Assembly (NCBI GenBank): GCA_964614345.1
Contig: CAZTLP010000005.1
Coordinates: forward strand, 1-52,202
Length of the DNA stretch: 52,202 bases
Source: AEGEAN-183 sp964614345
GTDB taxonomy: Bacteria > Pseudomonadota > Gammaproteobacteria > Magnimaribacterales > Magnimaribacteraceae
Reading direction: 5' to 3'
Below are positions 17,335 to 26,741 of the stretch, in pieces. Below the pieces are notes generated by a model. The model had not been told where the DNA came from, did no database searches, and saw only the letters and a program-made list of their open reading frames with translations. The position numbers and the translations under genes were made by a program. The stretch's first letter is position 1. Every line of letters starts with the position of its first letter.

Positions 17335-17445
17335 ATGATAAGAATAAAAGAGATGATTAAGATTGTTGGTTGGTCAGTAACTGGATTACTGATAACTTTA
17401 TTCGTTTCCTCTCCCAATGTATTTCATTACTGGATAAATATTTAA
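17335..17445 (+). CDS. Small single-pass membrane protein (36 aa), hypothetical
   Basis: An ATG-to-TAA frame of 37 codons, preceded by AAAGGA at about 8 bases, a good Shine-Dalgarno. The product has a basic N terminus (MIRIKEMIKI) and one hydrophobic helix, roughly IVGWSVTGLLITLFVSS, then a short aromatic tail (FHYWINI). It lies between the inverted repeat at 17282-17305 and the RND adaptor gene, ending 19 bases before that gene, so it may be co-transcribed with it. Small membrane proteins that bind RND pumps are known (AcrZ), but no sequence link is claimed. It could also be a chance frame. Confidence 0.45.
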   Translation: MIRIKEMIKIVGWSVTGLLITLFVSSPNVFHYWINI

Positions 17446-17464
17446 CTAAGGCTTAGCTAAAAAA

Positions 17465-18373
17465 ATGAAAATAAGACAGACTTACATTACTTCATTTATA
17501 ACTTTGGTCATAGCTATTCTCTGGATGTTATCTGGAATACTTGCTGACGACGAGTTTGAAGTCAAATCCACGACCCAACTTGAAACTATTTCTTCTGTTA
17601 CTGTTCTAAACAGTGAGGCCTTAGAAAAGGCTAAAAAAATTAAGGTCAGTGGAACTACCGAAGCAGATAAACTGATTAAAATAAGAGCCGAAGCAAGCGG
17701 AACAGTCGTATCAAGGCCTGTAAAGCAAGGTCAATTTGTAAAGAAAGATCAATTAATTTGCCAGTTGTACAATGCAGGCAGAACTTCTTATCCTAAAGTA
17801 AAAGCACCCTTTGATGGTTATTTAGAAACCTTTTCTGTGAAAGAAGGAGATTACCTTAATACGGGGGCTGTTTGTGCAACCATAATTGATCCAGATCCTA
17901 TGAGATTAATTGGGGAAGTTTCTGAAAAGGAAATCAACTTCGTTAAAGTTGGTGCTAAAGCTGAGGCTGAATTAATTTCTGGAAAAAAAGTTGAAGGAGT
18001 AGTCTCCTTTGTCAGTACGTCTGCAAATAAAGGAACAAGAACCTTCAGAGTCGAAATAGATGTTAAAAATTCTGATAGATCAATAAGAGATGGTGTATCT
18101 GCCCAAATAGCAATAGAGGGAGATACAATCCTTGCGCACAAAATATCCCCTTCTATTTTAATGCTTGGCGATGCTGGAGAATTGGGTATTAGAACTGTAA
18201 ATGAAGATGATCAAGTTGAGTTTAAGGAAATAGAAATTTTAGAAGACAGCATAGAAGGTATTTGGATAACAGGCCTACCTAAAAAAACAAGAATCATTAC
18301 TATTGGTCAGGAATATGTATTCCAAGGTCAGACTGTTAATGTTAAAGAAATCTCAGAGTCTCCGGAAGCATGA
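17465..18373 (+). CDS. RND efflux periplasmic adaptor subunit, hairpin-less
   Basis: A 302-residue membrane fusion protein with an N-terminal signal or anchor helix (residues 8-26). The first half of the lipoyl domain ends near QLICQL (about 101). The second half starts at VKAPFDGYLETFSVKEGD (112). The alpha-helical hairpin normally inserted here, typically over 50 residues, is reduced to about 10 residues. A beta-barrel follows (LIGEVSEKEINFVKVG near 148; GTRTFRVEIDV near 188), then a short membrane-proximal domain. It precedes the RND pump with an ATGA overlap and should be its adaptor. No outer-membrane channel gene is nearby. The substrate is unknown. Confidence 0.85.
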   Translation: MKIRQTYITSFITLVIAILWMLSGILADDEFEVKSTTQLETISSVTVLNSEALEKAKKIKVSGTTEADKLIKIRAEASGTVVSRPVKQGQFVKKDQLICQLYNAGRTSYPKVKAPFDGYLETFSVKEGDYLNTGAVCATIIDPDPMRLIGEVSEKEINFVKVGAKAEAELISGKKVEGVVSFVSTSANKGTRTFRVEIDVKNSDRSIRDGVSAQIAIEGDTILAHKISPSILMLGDAGELGIRTVNEDDQVEFKEIEILEDSIEGIWITGLPKKTRIITIGQEYVFQGQTVNVKEISESPEA

Positions 18374-21300
18374 AGAATATTGTTCTAGCAGCAATTAACA
18401 AAAACAAAGCTTCAGTAAGTGTATTCATATTACTCAGTTTATGGGGTATTTATGCCCTAGGAAGCTTACCAAAAGCTACTGAACCAGATGTTCAGTTTCC
18501 TGGAGTCGGAGTTTCAGTGGTTTACGAGGGTGTTTCCCCCCAGGATTCAGAAAGACTCCTTGCTAAACCACTTGAAACCGGATTAAGAACTATTGAGGGT
18601 GTTGAGGAAGTTAGAGCAACTGCAACTACAGGGTATGCTTTTCTAACAGTTTTATTTGACCAAGACTGGGATATGGACAAGGCTCTTTACGATGTAAGAG
18701 TTAAGGTTGATGAAATCAGACCCCTGCTCCCTGCTGATACCAGAGAGCCTAATGTTCTAGAGTTTTCAACTAGTGATGAACCTATTTTAACTGTAGGTCT
18801 ATTGAGTGATTCCTTATCAGAAAGAGTACTAAGAAACCTTGCTGAAGATCTTCAAGATGAGATTGAAACTATTCCAGAAGTACTTGAAGCTGATCTTCAA
18901 GGAGTTCCAGAGGAGATGCTAGAAGCTTTAGTAAGGAAATCTGATCTTGAATCTTATGGTATCTCAATGAGTGAGCTATATCAGGCAATTTCAAATGCAA
19001 ACCGAGTCATCCCTGCAGGATCTCAAGATACAGGTAAAGGAAGATTTCAAGTAAATGTTCCAAGTGTCTTTGATAGCTTGGAAGACATCAATAACTTACC
19101 CATTAAAGTGTCTGGAAACTCTGTAGTGACCTTAACTGATGTAGCAGAAATCAGACGCACATATAAAGACAGAAGTGGTTATTCAAGGGTTAACGGGATG
19201 CCTGCGGTTTCAATAGACATAAAAAAAAGAAGTGGAACTAACGTCATCGACACCAATAAAAAAGTTAAAGCATTAATTGCTGAACAACAAAAGTCATTTC
19301 CTCCAGGAGTTGACCTTGTCTACTCAAGAGATAATGCGGACTGGGCTCTGGATATGATTTCCGAAACAGAAGGAAATGTTCTAACAGCTGTGGTCATAGT
19401 AATGATAGTAGTCCTTGCAGCCCTGGGGTTTAGGACTTCTATGTTGGTAGGCATGGCTATCCCTTTTAGTTATCTCTTTGCGTTAATGATTATGTCTATA
19501 GCAGGTAAAGAGTTTAACTTTATGGTTATGTTCGGAATGCTTATTTCGATGGGCATGACCATAGATGGATCCATTGTTGTTACAGAATATGCTGATAGAA
19601 AAATGGCCGAAGGCATGGATAGAGTTAATGCCTACACGAGTGCCGTTAGTAGAATGTTTTGGCCAGTTGTTACATCTACTGCAACCACACTAGTGGCTTT
19701 TACTCCATTAATGTTTTGGGGTGGTATGGGTTCCTTCATACGCGATATGCCTACTACAGTTTTCTTTGTTCTTTCCGGTTCGCTTCTCTATGCTCTATTT
19801 TTTGCACCCGTATTAGGCGCTTTGTTTGGTGGACTGGCTAAAGGAAGAGGTTCTAAAGAACAGATCGATCAAGTTAGGCGATTAGAAACTGATGAGCCAA
19901 CTTCTCTATCAGGTTTTACCGGAGTTTATGCAAGGAAAATCTCTCATTACCTAAAGCACCCAATACAAATAATATTTTTAATTATTTTATCTATTTGTTT
20001 AATTATCTTTAAGATCTGGCCAGATCATGGCAAAGGAACGGTTTATTTTCCAGATGTAGCCCCGCAATATGGCACTATAAATATATCTGCAAGAGGAAAT
20101 TTTTCAGTCGACGAAGTTTTATCCCTAGCTCTGGATGTTGAAAAAGATATTCTACAAGTCGAAGACATTGAAACGTCTTATACTAAAACTGGCCAAGGTA
20201 GGAGTAGAGGGTTTGGCAGAGGATCGTCTCCTGACAGAATAGCTTCTATAACTACAGATTATTACGATCAAGATAAAAGACCTTCAGGCAGAGATGGTTA
20301 CGCCATATTAAATGAAGTTAGAGAACTCACTAAAGGTCATTCCGGAATCTTGGTCCAAGTAGAATCTGAGAAACATGGCCCTCCAATTGGTCGAGCGATT
20401 GATATAAATGTATTAGGAGAGAATCCCAGAATTCTTCAAAAAGCCACTCAAAAAATTACTAGGTTCATTGAGACTGAAGTTGATGGACTTATTGATGTTG
20501 AGAATGATTTACCAAAAAGAGGTCTTGAATGGAAACTAGATATAGATAAAACCAGAGCAGCACAATTTGGTGCAAGTTTGAATGATGTAGGTGCAGCAGT
20601 TCAGATGGTTACCGGCGGTATCAAAGTAGGAGAATACAGGCCTCTAGATGCTGACAGAGAATTAGATATTAGGGTTAGATTCCCTAAATCAGAAAGAAAT
20701 ATCGATCAACTTGAGAAGCTTAATGTTAAAACCAATAAAGGGCTTGTAGCAGTGAGTAGTTTTCTAGAATCAAAAGCTGTACCCGAAACCACTTCAATAC
20801 AAAGACTAGATGGAAAAAGGGTCTACAAAATTTCTGCTGAAAAAGAAAAAGGAGTTATCGTTTCTGAAAAGATGCGTCAAATTAAAGAATGGATGTCCAC
20901 AACTGATTTAGGCCAAGGAATCTCAATTAACTATGGAGGGTATGAAAGATATAACGCTGAGGCAACAAATTATTTAGTAAACGCATTTCTATTAACTTTA
21001 TTCTTAATGCTGATAATGATGGTGGCCCAATTTAATAGCTTCTATCAGGCATTAGTAATTCTTTCTGCAATAGTTCTTTCTTTTGGAGGGGTTTTCCTTT
21101 CTTTGTTAATTTTTAATAGACCTATAAGCACTATGCAAACGGGGATAGCGTTTATTGCCCTTACTGGAATTATTGTTAATAACAATATTGTTTTAGTAGA
21201 TACTTTTAATGTCCTAAAGAGAAATAATCCAGAAAGCGATATTAAAGAAATAGCTCTGAGAACTGCTGTTTTAAGACTAAGACCTGTTTTCCTTACTTCT

Positions 21301-21576
21301 TTTACAACAATTGCAGGATTACTCCCAATAGCTTTGGGATATAGTGTTGACCTTATAGAAAGGACTTTGAAAGCGGGTTCTTTTATATCTAGCTACTGGG
21401 AGCAAATGGCTGGAGCGCTTGCAGTGGGATTAGCGGTAGGAACAATACTTACGCTAGTAGTTACTCCGTGTGCGCTGGTAGTTCCAGAAGCTTTTAGGAA
21501 TATTTATAGTAAAGTTAAAACTTCCTTGATTAAGGCAGAAAAAAAGATATTTAGTAAAGAATCTGCGCAAGCTTAA
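18370..21576 (+). CDS. RND-family efflux transporter, inner-membrane subunit
   Basis: A 1068-residue AcrB/HAE-like pump with the usual 12-helix layout: TM1 near residues 12-30, a large periplasmic loop, helices around 335-500, a second loop, and helices around 860-1045. The start KATEPDVQFPGVGVSVVYEGVSPQD is a family motif. In TM4 the usual Asp-Asp pair is Asp399-Gly400 (MTIDGSIVV). In TM10 the lysine of AcrB is replaced by Asn937 (VNNNIVLVD). These differences place it outside the AcrB drug-efflux subgroup. It overlaps the adaptor gene by 4 bases. The substrate cannot be deduced. Confidence 0.93.
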   Translation: MKNIVLAAINKNKASVSVFILLSLWGIYALGSLPKATEPDVQFPGVGVSVVYEGVSPQDSERLLAKPLETGLRTIEGVEEVRATATTGYAFLTVLFDQDWDMDKALYDVRVKVDEIRPLLPADTREPNVLEFSTSDEPILTVGLLSDSLSERVLRNLAEDLQDEIETIPEVLEADLQGVPEEMLEALVRKSDLESYGISMSELYQAISNANRVIPAGSQDTGKGRFQVNVPSVFDSLEDINNLPIKVSGNSVVTLTDVAEIRRTYKDRSGYSRVNGMPAVSIDIKKRSGTNVIDTNKKVKALIAEQQKSFPPGVDLVYSRDNADWALDMISETEGNVLTAVVIVMIVVLAALGFRTSMLVGMAIPFSYLFALMIMSIAGKEFNFMVMFGMLISMGMTIDGSIVVTEYADRKMAEGMDRVNAYTSAVSRMFWPVVTSTATTLVAFTPLMFWGGMGSFIRDMPTTVFFVLSGSLLYALFFAPVLGALFGGLAKGRGSKEQIDQVRRLETDEPTSLSGFTGVYARKISHYLKHPIQIIFLIILSICLIIFKIWPDHGKGTVYFPDVAPQYGTINISARGNFSVDEVLSLALDVEKDILQVEDIETSYTKTGQGRSRGFGRGSSPDRIASITTDYYDQDKRPSGRDGYAILNEVRELTKGHSGILVQVESEKHGPPIGRAIDINVLGENPRILQKATQKITRFIETEVDGLIDVENDLPKRGLEWKLDIDKTRAAQFGASLNDVGAAVQMVTGGIKVGEYRPLDADRELDIRVRFPKSERNIDQLEKLNVKTNKGLVAVSSFLESKAVPETTSIQRLDGKRVYKISAEKEKGVIVSEKMRQIKEWMSTTDLGQGISINYGGYERYNAEATNYLVNAFLLTLFLMLIMMVAQFNSFYQALVILSAIVLSFGGVFLSLLIFNRPISTMQTGIAFIALTGIIVNNNIVLVDTFNVLKRNNPESDIKEIALRTAVLRLRPVFLTSFTTIAGLLPIALGYSVDLIERTLKAGSFISSYWEQMAGALAVGLAVGTILTLVVTPCALVVPEAFRNIYSKVKTSLIKAEKKIFSKESAQA

Positions 21577-21652
21577 AACTATATTAAAATCCTCTTACCA
21601 AAACTGATTCTTTTTAAAATTTAACTAAATAAAACTATTTGGAGTGGGATCT

Positions 21653-23707
21653 ATGTTAAGTAAAACATGGAAAATATCTTTTCTTTCAATTCTACTTTTT
21701 TCTTCATTTCTTCCTTCCGAAGTTGAAGAAGAAATCATTGTTGAAGCGAAGAAAGTAGATAGCATCTCGGATTGGAAAGAAGAAGTTTCTTCTACCAGTC
21801 TTAACTCGGAAGAAATTACTTTGATAGATGCGCAACACCCAAAACAAGTATTTACCAGAATCCCTGGAATCTGGATAAGCAGAGGGTCAGGACAAGAACA
21901 TCTAACTTCTATTAGATCTCCAGTCCTTTCAGGTCCAGGGGCATGTGGTTCTTTCTTGATATTAGAGGATGGAATTCCAGTAAGACCCAATGGATTTTGT
22001 AATGTTAACGGGCTTTTTGAAACTCAAACTGAAATAGCTTCTAGTTTAGAAGTCATTCGAGGTCCAGCTAGTGCCAGATACGGAAGCAATGCTATGCATG
22101 GAGTAATAAATGTTGTCTCTAGACCTATAGAAGATATAAATACCCTATCTTCTAATGTTGGGCCTAACAACTATAAAAATTTTAAATCGTCTATTGGGGA
22201 TTATGAAAACTGGAAAATTAATACTTTAATTTCCAGTGATGATGGGTTTAGAAAAGAATCAGGATACGACCAACAGAAATTTCATTTAAAGAATAAGTTT
22301 AGTTTTTATGAAACTGAAGCAACTTTTAACCTAAGGTTGACTAACTTAAATCAAGAAACAGCAGGATATATATTAGGAAAAGATATCTATAAAGATAAAA
22401 AAGAAAGCGAAAAGAATCTAAACCCTGAAGCCTATAGAGACGCTTCTTCTCTAAAATCAAATTTCAAATTCTTATGGGAAGTAGATAATAATATAGTTTC
22501 GCTGGTACCCTATTTCAGAAAAACTAAGATGGAATTTCTGCAACATTACTTGCCAGGAACACCCATAGAAAATAACTCACATTCAAGTTTTGGATTAATA
22601 GCCTCTGTTGTAACTAAATTAGACAATCTTCAATTGACTTCTGGTATACAAACTGAAACTGCTAAAGTTAAATTAAAAGAATTTCAACAATTTTCTTTGA
22701 CTACAAGTTCAGCGTTCAATAATGCTGTAAGGCCTCAAGGGTTTCATTACAACTTTGATGTTGATTCAAGTTCGATAGCGGTTTTCTTTGGCTTTGATGA
22801 ATTTTTCATAGGGAAGAATTCTTTCGCATACGGAGATTTAAGACTAGAACACAATGATTACTCTTACGATAATAAAATATTAGCAGGTAACACTAAAGAT
22901 GACGGAACACCTTGCGGATTTGGCGGATGTTATTACTCAAGACCGGAAGACCGAGATGATAATTTTGATGAAATCAGCTTTAGATTAGGACTAGAAAAAA
23001 AGGTAAATCTTTTGACTGTATTTTCACAAATAAGTATGGGATTCCGACCGCCACAAATGACCGAATTGTATAGATTACAGAAGAAACAAACGGTAGGAGA
23101 TATAGATTCAGAGAAGTTAACAATGCTGGAATTAGGAGGTCGATTTCTATCAGATTATATTGAAGCATCTATAAGCTTCTATGCGGGGAAAAAAAGAGAC
23201 TCTATTTTTAGGGATGCTGAAAACTTTATTCAAGATAACGGTAAAACTGATCACAAGGGACTGGAACTATTCACAAGACTAAAAATTAATGAAAAAAATT
23301 CTTTATTCTTTGCCGGAACATTTCAAAACCATAAATATGACTTTTCCACTGAAACTTCTATGAAAGAGCAGATTATTTCGGGAAATTATGTTGATACATC
23401 GCCTAAAACTTCTTTTAACATAAGGTGGCTTAATACACTTTCAGACAGTGTCAAATTTGAATTTGAGGTAGAAAGACTTGGTTCATACTATACCGATGCC
23501 GCTAATTTGCATGAATATGAAGGTCATACTTTAATCCATTCACGCTTTGTTTATCTTTATAGAAATAATCTCAGGCAAATTATCAGAGTACACAATCTAC
23601 TTGATGAGGATTATGCTGAACGCGCTGACTTTAATGCTTTTGGTGGAGATAGGTATTTTCCAGGTCTTCCAAGGCAAATTTTTATTAGTTGGGAATACTC
23701 CTTTTAA
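21653..23707 (+). CDS. TonB-dependent outer-membrane receptor
   Basis: A protein of about 684 residues. A signal peptide (LSKTWKISFLSILLFSSFLPS) is followed by a TonB-box-like EEEIIVEA. The plug domain contains TRIPGIWISRGSGQEHLTSIRSP, LEDGIPV and EVIRGPASARYGSNAMHGVINVVS. A beta-barrel follows, ending in the family-typical C-terminal Phe (FISWEYSF). The ATG at 21653 has GGAG about 8 bases before it. A GTG at 21644 in the same frame overlaps that ribosome site and was not used. The ligand is unknown. The gene follows the RND pump after a gap of about 75 bases and may be separately transcribed. Confidence 0.92.
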   Translation: MLSKTWKISFLSILLFSSFLPSEVEEEIIVEAKKVDSISDWKEEVSSTSLNSEEITLIDAQHPKQVFTRIPGIWISRGSGQEHLTSIRSPVLSGPGACGSFLILEDGIPVRPNGFCNVNGLFETQTEIASSLEVIRGPASARYGSNAMHGVINVVSRPIEDINTLSSNVGPNNYKNFKSSIGDYENWKINTLISSDDGFRKESGYDQQKFHLKNKFSFYETEATFNLRLTNLNQETAGYILGKDIYKDKKESEKNLNPEAYRDASSLKSNFKFLWEVDNNIVSLVPYFRKTKMEFLQHYLPGTPIENNSHSSFGLIASVVTKLDNLQLTSGIQTETAKVKLKEFQQFSLTTSSAFNNAVRPQGFHYNFDVDSSSIAVFFGFDEFFIGKNSFAYGDLRLEHNDYSYDNKILAGNTKDDGTPCGFGGCYYSRPEDRDDNFDEISFRLGLEKKVNLLTVFSQISMGFRPPQMTELYRLQKKQTVGDIDSEKLTMLELGGRFLSDYIEASISFYAGKKRDSIFRDAENFIQDNGKTDHKGLELFTRLKINEKNSLFFAGTFQNHKYDFSTETSMKEQIISGNYVDTSPKTSFNIRWLNTLSDSVKFEFEVERLGSYYTDAANLHEYEGHTLIHSRFVYLYRNNLRQIIRVHNLLDEDYAERADFNAFGGDRYFPGLPRQIFISWEYSF

Positions 23708-23753
23708 AATAAACATAAAAATTTATTGGAAAATTAGATAAACTCTAGTTCTT

Positions 23754-23987
23754 ATGGCTGAAAAGAAAGCTCCAGTGAATTTTGAGAAAGCAATTAAAGA
23801 TCTTGAAAAGATTGTTGAAGACCTAGAGTCAGGTGAACTAAGCTTAGAACAATCCCTTAAAACCTTTGAAAAGGGAATTAAACTCACACGTCAATGTCAG
23901 GGAGAGCTTGAAAAGGCCGAACTTAAAGTTAAAAAGTTGGTAGAAGAAAACGGAGAGCTTAGAACTAAGCCTCTAACTAATGACTAA
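23754..23987 (+). CDS. xseB: Exodeoxyribonuclease VII small subunit
   Basis: A 77-residue, mostly helical protein with the XseB pattern: FEKAIKDLEKIVEDLESGELSLEQSLKTFEKGI spans about residues 10-42, with the ExoVII small-subunit spacing of Leu and Glu. It partners the large subunit XseA, which is not in this window. It overlaps ispA by 8 bases. The xseB-ispA-dxs order is common in gammaproteobacteria. Confidence 0.93.
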   Translation: MAEKKAPVNFEKAIKDLEKIVEDLESGELSLEQSLKTFEKGIKLTRQCQGELEKAELKVKKLVEENGELRTKPLTND

Positions 23988-24852
23988 TTCACATAATTGG
24001 ATTATTCCATATGAAAAAAGGATAAATTCTGCTTTAGAATCTCTGCTCCCTGATAATGACAGTATTCTTACTAAAGCTATACGTTATTCAGTTTTAAACG
24101 GTGGAAAGAGACTAAGGCCATTATTGGTTTACCTTTCCGCGGAACTGGGTAGTTCGTCTCCCGAAGCTCAAGACGCAGTAAGTTGTGCTGTTGAGTTAAT
24201 TCATTGCTACTCACTAATTCATGATGATCTGCCCTCTATGGATGATGATTCATTAAGAAGAGGAATGCCAACTTGTCATAAAAAGTTTGGTGAGGCTGTA
24301 GCAATATTAGCGGGTGATGCAATCCAACCCATGGCCTATCATTCGTTAACTAATTCTAAAGAAATAGAAAATGAACATAAAGTTAACTTAGTAAGTATGT
24401 TAGCTAATGCTTGTGGTAAAAATGGAATGGTTGAAGGTCAAATCTTAGATATTTCAGAAGACAAATCTTTTACCCTTGAGGATTTAGACTACATGCATAG
24501 TAAAAAGACTGGAAGTTTAATAAAAACTTGCCTGCAGATGGGTGGGTTAATATCTCATCTACCCGAAGAGGAGATTAATCTCCTTTCAGAGTATGGAGAA
24601 AAAGTAGGTCTTGCTTTTCAAATACGTGATGACATCATTGACTTACAATCGCCTACAGAAATAAGTGGAAAAACTAGAGGTTCAGATTTATTACAACAGA
24701 AAATTACCTATCCCAATTTGATAGGGATGGAAAGCTCTAAAAAAAGGACTGCAGAATTGTGTGAAGAAGCTCAAGAAACTGTGAGGAAATTATCAGGAGA
24801 CTCTGCTAAATTGATTGCACTGTCTGACTTTATTTCAAATAGGGATTATTAG
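23980..24852 (+). CDS. ispA: Farnesyl diphosphate synthase
   Basis: A 290-residue short-chain polyprenyl synthase. GGKRLRPLLVYL is near residue 44. The first Asp-rich motif is HDDLPSMDDDSLRRGMPTCH near 82, with the long DDxxxxD form of bacterial IspA. The second is FQIRDDIIDLQS near 211. KTRGSDLLQQKITYPNLIG follows. It makes farnesyl diphosphate for ubiquinone side chains, undecaprenyl phosphate and related products. It overlaps xseB by 8 bases and is followed by dxs after 2 bases. Confidence 0.95.
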   Translation: MTNSHNWIIPYEKRINSALESLLPDNDSILTKAIRYSVLNGGKRLRPLLVYLSAELGSSSPEAQDAVSCAVELIHCYSLIHDDLPSMDDDSLRRGMPTCHKKFGEAVAILAGDAIQPMAYHSLTNSKEIENEHKVNLVSMLANACGKNGMVEGQILDISEDKSFTLEDLDYMHSKKTGSLIKTCLQMGGLISHLPEEEINLLSEYGEKVGLAFQIRDDIIDLQSPTEISGKTRGSDLLQQKITYPNLIGMESSKKRTAELCEEAQETVRKLSGDSAKLIALSDFISNRDY

Positions 24853-24854
24853 TT

Positions 24855-26741
24855 TTGAAAATTTTTGAAGAAATACCAACTAAAGAACCTTCAGGTGAAT
24901 TTCTCTCGTCAGTTAATTTTCCTGCTGACTTAAGAAGCTTAGATTTAAAGGATCTCCCAAAATTTTCAGATGAATTAAGGGAATATCTCCTGTATAGCGT
25001 GGGCCAAACTGGAGGTCATTTTGGAGCTGGTTTAGGTGTAGTAGAACTGACTACCGCTCTTCATTATGTTTTTGATACTCCTAAGGACAAGATTGTTTGG
25101 GATGTAGGTCACCAAGCTTATCCTCATAAGTTAATTACTGGAAGAAAGGAAGCCATGAATACCATTAGACAAACCAATGGCTTAGCACCTTTTCCTTCAA
25201 GGTCGGAAAGCGATTACGACACTTATGGAGTAGGACATTCAAGCACTTCAATTAGTGCAGCATTAGGCATGGCCTCAGCAGCAAAATTAAAAGGGGAAGA
25301 TAAAGAAATTGTGGCTGTAATAGGTGATGGAGCTATGACAGCAGGTATGGCTTATGAAGCACTATCTCATGCTGGTTCTATTGATGAGAATGTTCTTGTT
25401 GTACTGAATGATAATCAGATGTCAATCTCTGAGAATGTTGGTGGACTAAAAAATTATTTAGCAAAAATCTGGGCTAGCCCTCTTTACAATCAAATAAGAG
25501 AAGGAGGTAAAACTGTTCTAAGATTTATTCCAGCTGCAAGCAGGATAGCTAGAAAAGCTGAGATCCAGGCGAAAGGACTATTTACTCCAGGAAGCCTATT
25601 TGAGGAACTTGGACTTTCTTATATAGGACCCATTAATGGTCACGATACTGTGGGTATGGTAAAAATATTAAATGACCTAAAAAGTATGGAGGGACCCAGG
25701 CTTCTCCATGTCATTACACAGAAAGGGAAAGGGTTCTTGCCAGCTGAACTCGACCCTATTGGTTACCATGCCATTAACAAAATAAAGTCCCTCAAAAAAC
25801 AATCAGAAGAAGTAAAAGTCACAACTTACTCTCAGGTCTTTGGCGAGTGGTTATGTTACAAAGCAGGAAAAGATAATCTTCTAACAGCTATAACACCAGC
25901 CATGAGAGAGGGATCTGGATTAGTTGAGTTCTCGAAAAAATTCCCAGATAGATACTACGATGTCGCTATAGCAGAACAGCATAGTGTGTCATTGGCAGCT
26001 GGAATGGCATGCGAAGGACTTAAACCGGTAGTGGCTATTTATAGTACTTTCTTACAAAGAGCTTACGACCAGCTTATACATGACGTAGCCTTACAAAACC
26101 TTAATGTATTATTCGCCATAGACAGAGCTGGCTTAGTGGGAGCAGATGGTCCGACCCATCAAGGAGCTTTTGATATCTCTTATCTACGATGTATACCTAA
26201 CTTGGTAATTATGACTCCTTCTGATGAAAATATTACTTGGAAAATGTTAAATACAGGATTTGAATACGAAGGACCAGTTTCAATAAGATACCCGAGAGGT
26301 TCAGGCCCTGGTTCTAAAGTAGAAAAAGATGATTCCACTATAGAATTAGGTAAAAGCTCATTAATTAAGGATTCTCAAGAGTCCCAAATAGCGATCATGA
26401 ACTTTGGCAGCACATTAGAACTAGCAGGTGAGTTGTCAGAAAATTACAGTGCCAGCCTGGTTGATATGAATTTTGTGAAGCCTTTAGATAACAAAAGAAT
26501 AAAAGAATTGGCTGAAAAATATAAATTATTAATTACCATTGAAGAAAATGTCATTAAAGGAGGTGCAGGGTCAGCTGTGGCAGAGTTCTTAGCAGCTAAT
26601 AATTTAAATGTTTCCCTTCTTAATTTCGGCATTTCAGATGAGTTCGTTGAACATGGTAGTACTGATCATCAAAAAGTGAACTCTGGTTTAGGGAAAGAGG
26701 AAATAACGGAAAAGATTAATAGAAGATTAGAAGAGCTATAG
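24855..26741 (+). CDS. dxs: 1-deoxy-D-xylulose-5-phosphate synthase
   Basis: A 628-residue thiamine-diphosphate enzyme, the usual Dxs length. Motifs include VGQTGGHFGAGLGVVELT near 47, the TPP-binding VIGDGAMTAGMAYEALSHAG near 154, and IAEQHSVSLAAGMACEG near 368 with the catalytic Glu. It makes DXP from pyruvate and glyceraldehyde 3-phosphate for the MEP pathway. The start is TTG at 24855, two bases after the ispA stop; it gives the family N terminus (FEEIPTKEPSGEFL), so the rare start is credible. The 3' end overlaps the convergent pgpA by 26 bases. Confidence 0.96.
   Translation: MKIFEEIPTKEPSGEFLSSVNFPADLRSLDLKDLPKFSDELREYLLYSVGQTGGHFGAGLGVVELTTALHYVFDTPKDKIVWDVGHQAYPHKLITGRKEAMNTIRQTNGLAPFPSRSESDYDTYGVGHSSTSISAALGMASAAKLKGEDKEIVAVIGDGAMTAGMAYEALSHAGSIDENVLVVLNDNQMSISENVGGLKNYLAKIWASPLYNQIREGGKTVLRFIPAASRIARKAEIQAKGLFTPGSLFEELGLSYIGPINGHDTVGMVKILNDLKSMEGPRLLHVITQKGKGFLPAELDPIGYHAINKIKSLKKQSEEVKVTTYSQVFGEWLCYKAGKDNLLTAITPAMREGSGLVEFSKKFPDRYYDVAIAEQHSVSLAAGMACEGLKPVVAIYSTFLQRAYDQLIHDVALQNLNVLFAIDRAGLVGADGPTHQGAFDISYLRCIPNLVIMTPSDENITWKMLNTGFEYEGPVSIRYPRGSGPGSKVEKDDSTIELGKSSLIKDSQESQIAIMNFGSTLELAGELSENYSASLVDMNFVKPLDNKRIKELAEKYKLLITIEENVIKGGAGSAVAEFLAANNLNVSLLNFGISDEFVEHGSTDHQKVNSGLGKEEITEKINRRLEEL

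Noticed and set aside
21644..21652. GTG start for the TonB receptor, 9 bases upstream of the ATG
   Set aside because: The GTG overlaps the GGAG ribosome site (21641-21644) that serves the ATG at 21653, and the signal peptide begins properly at the ATG.
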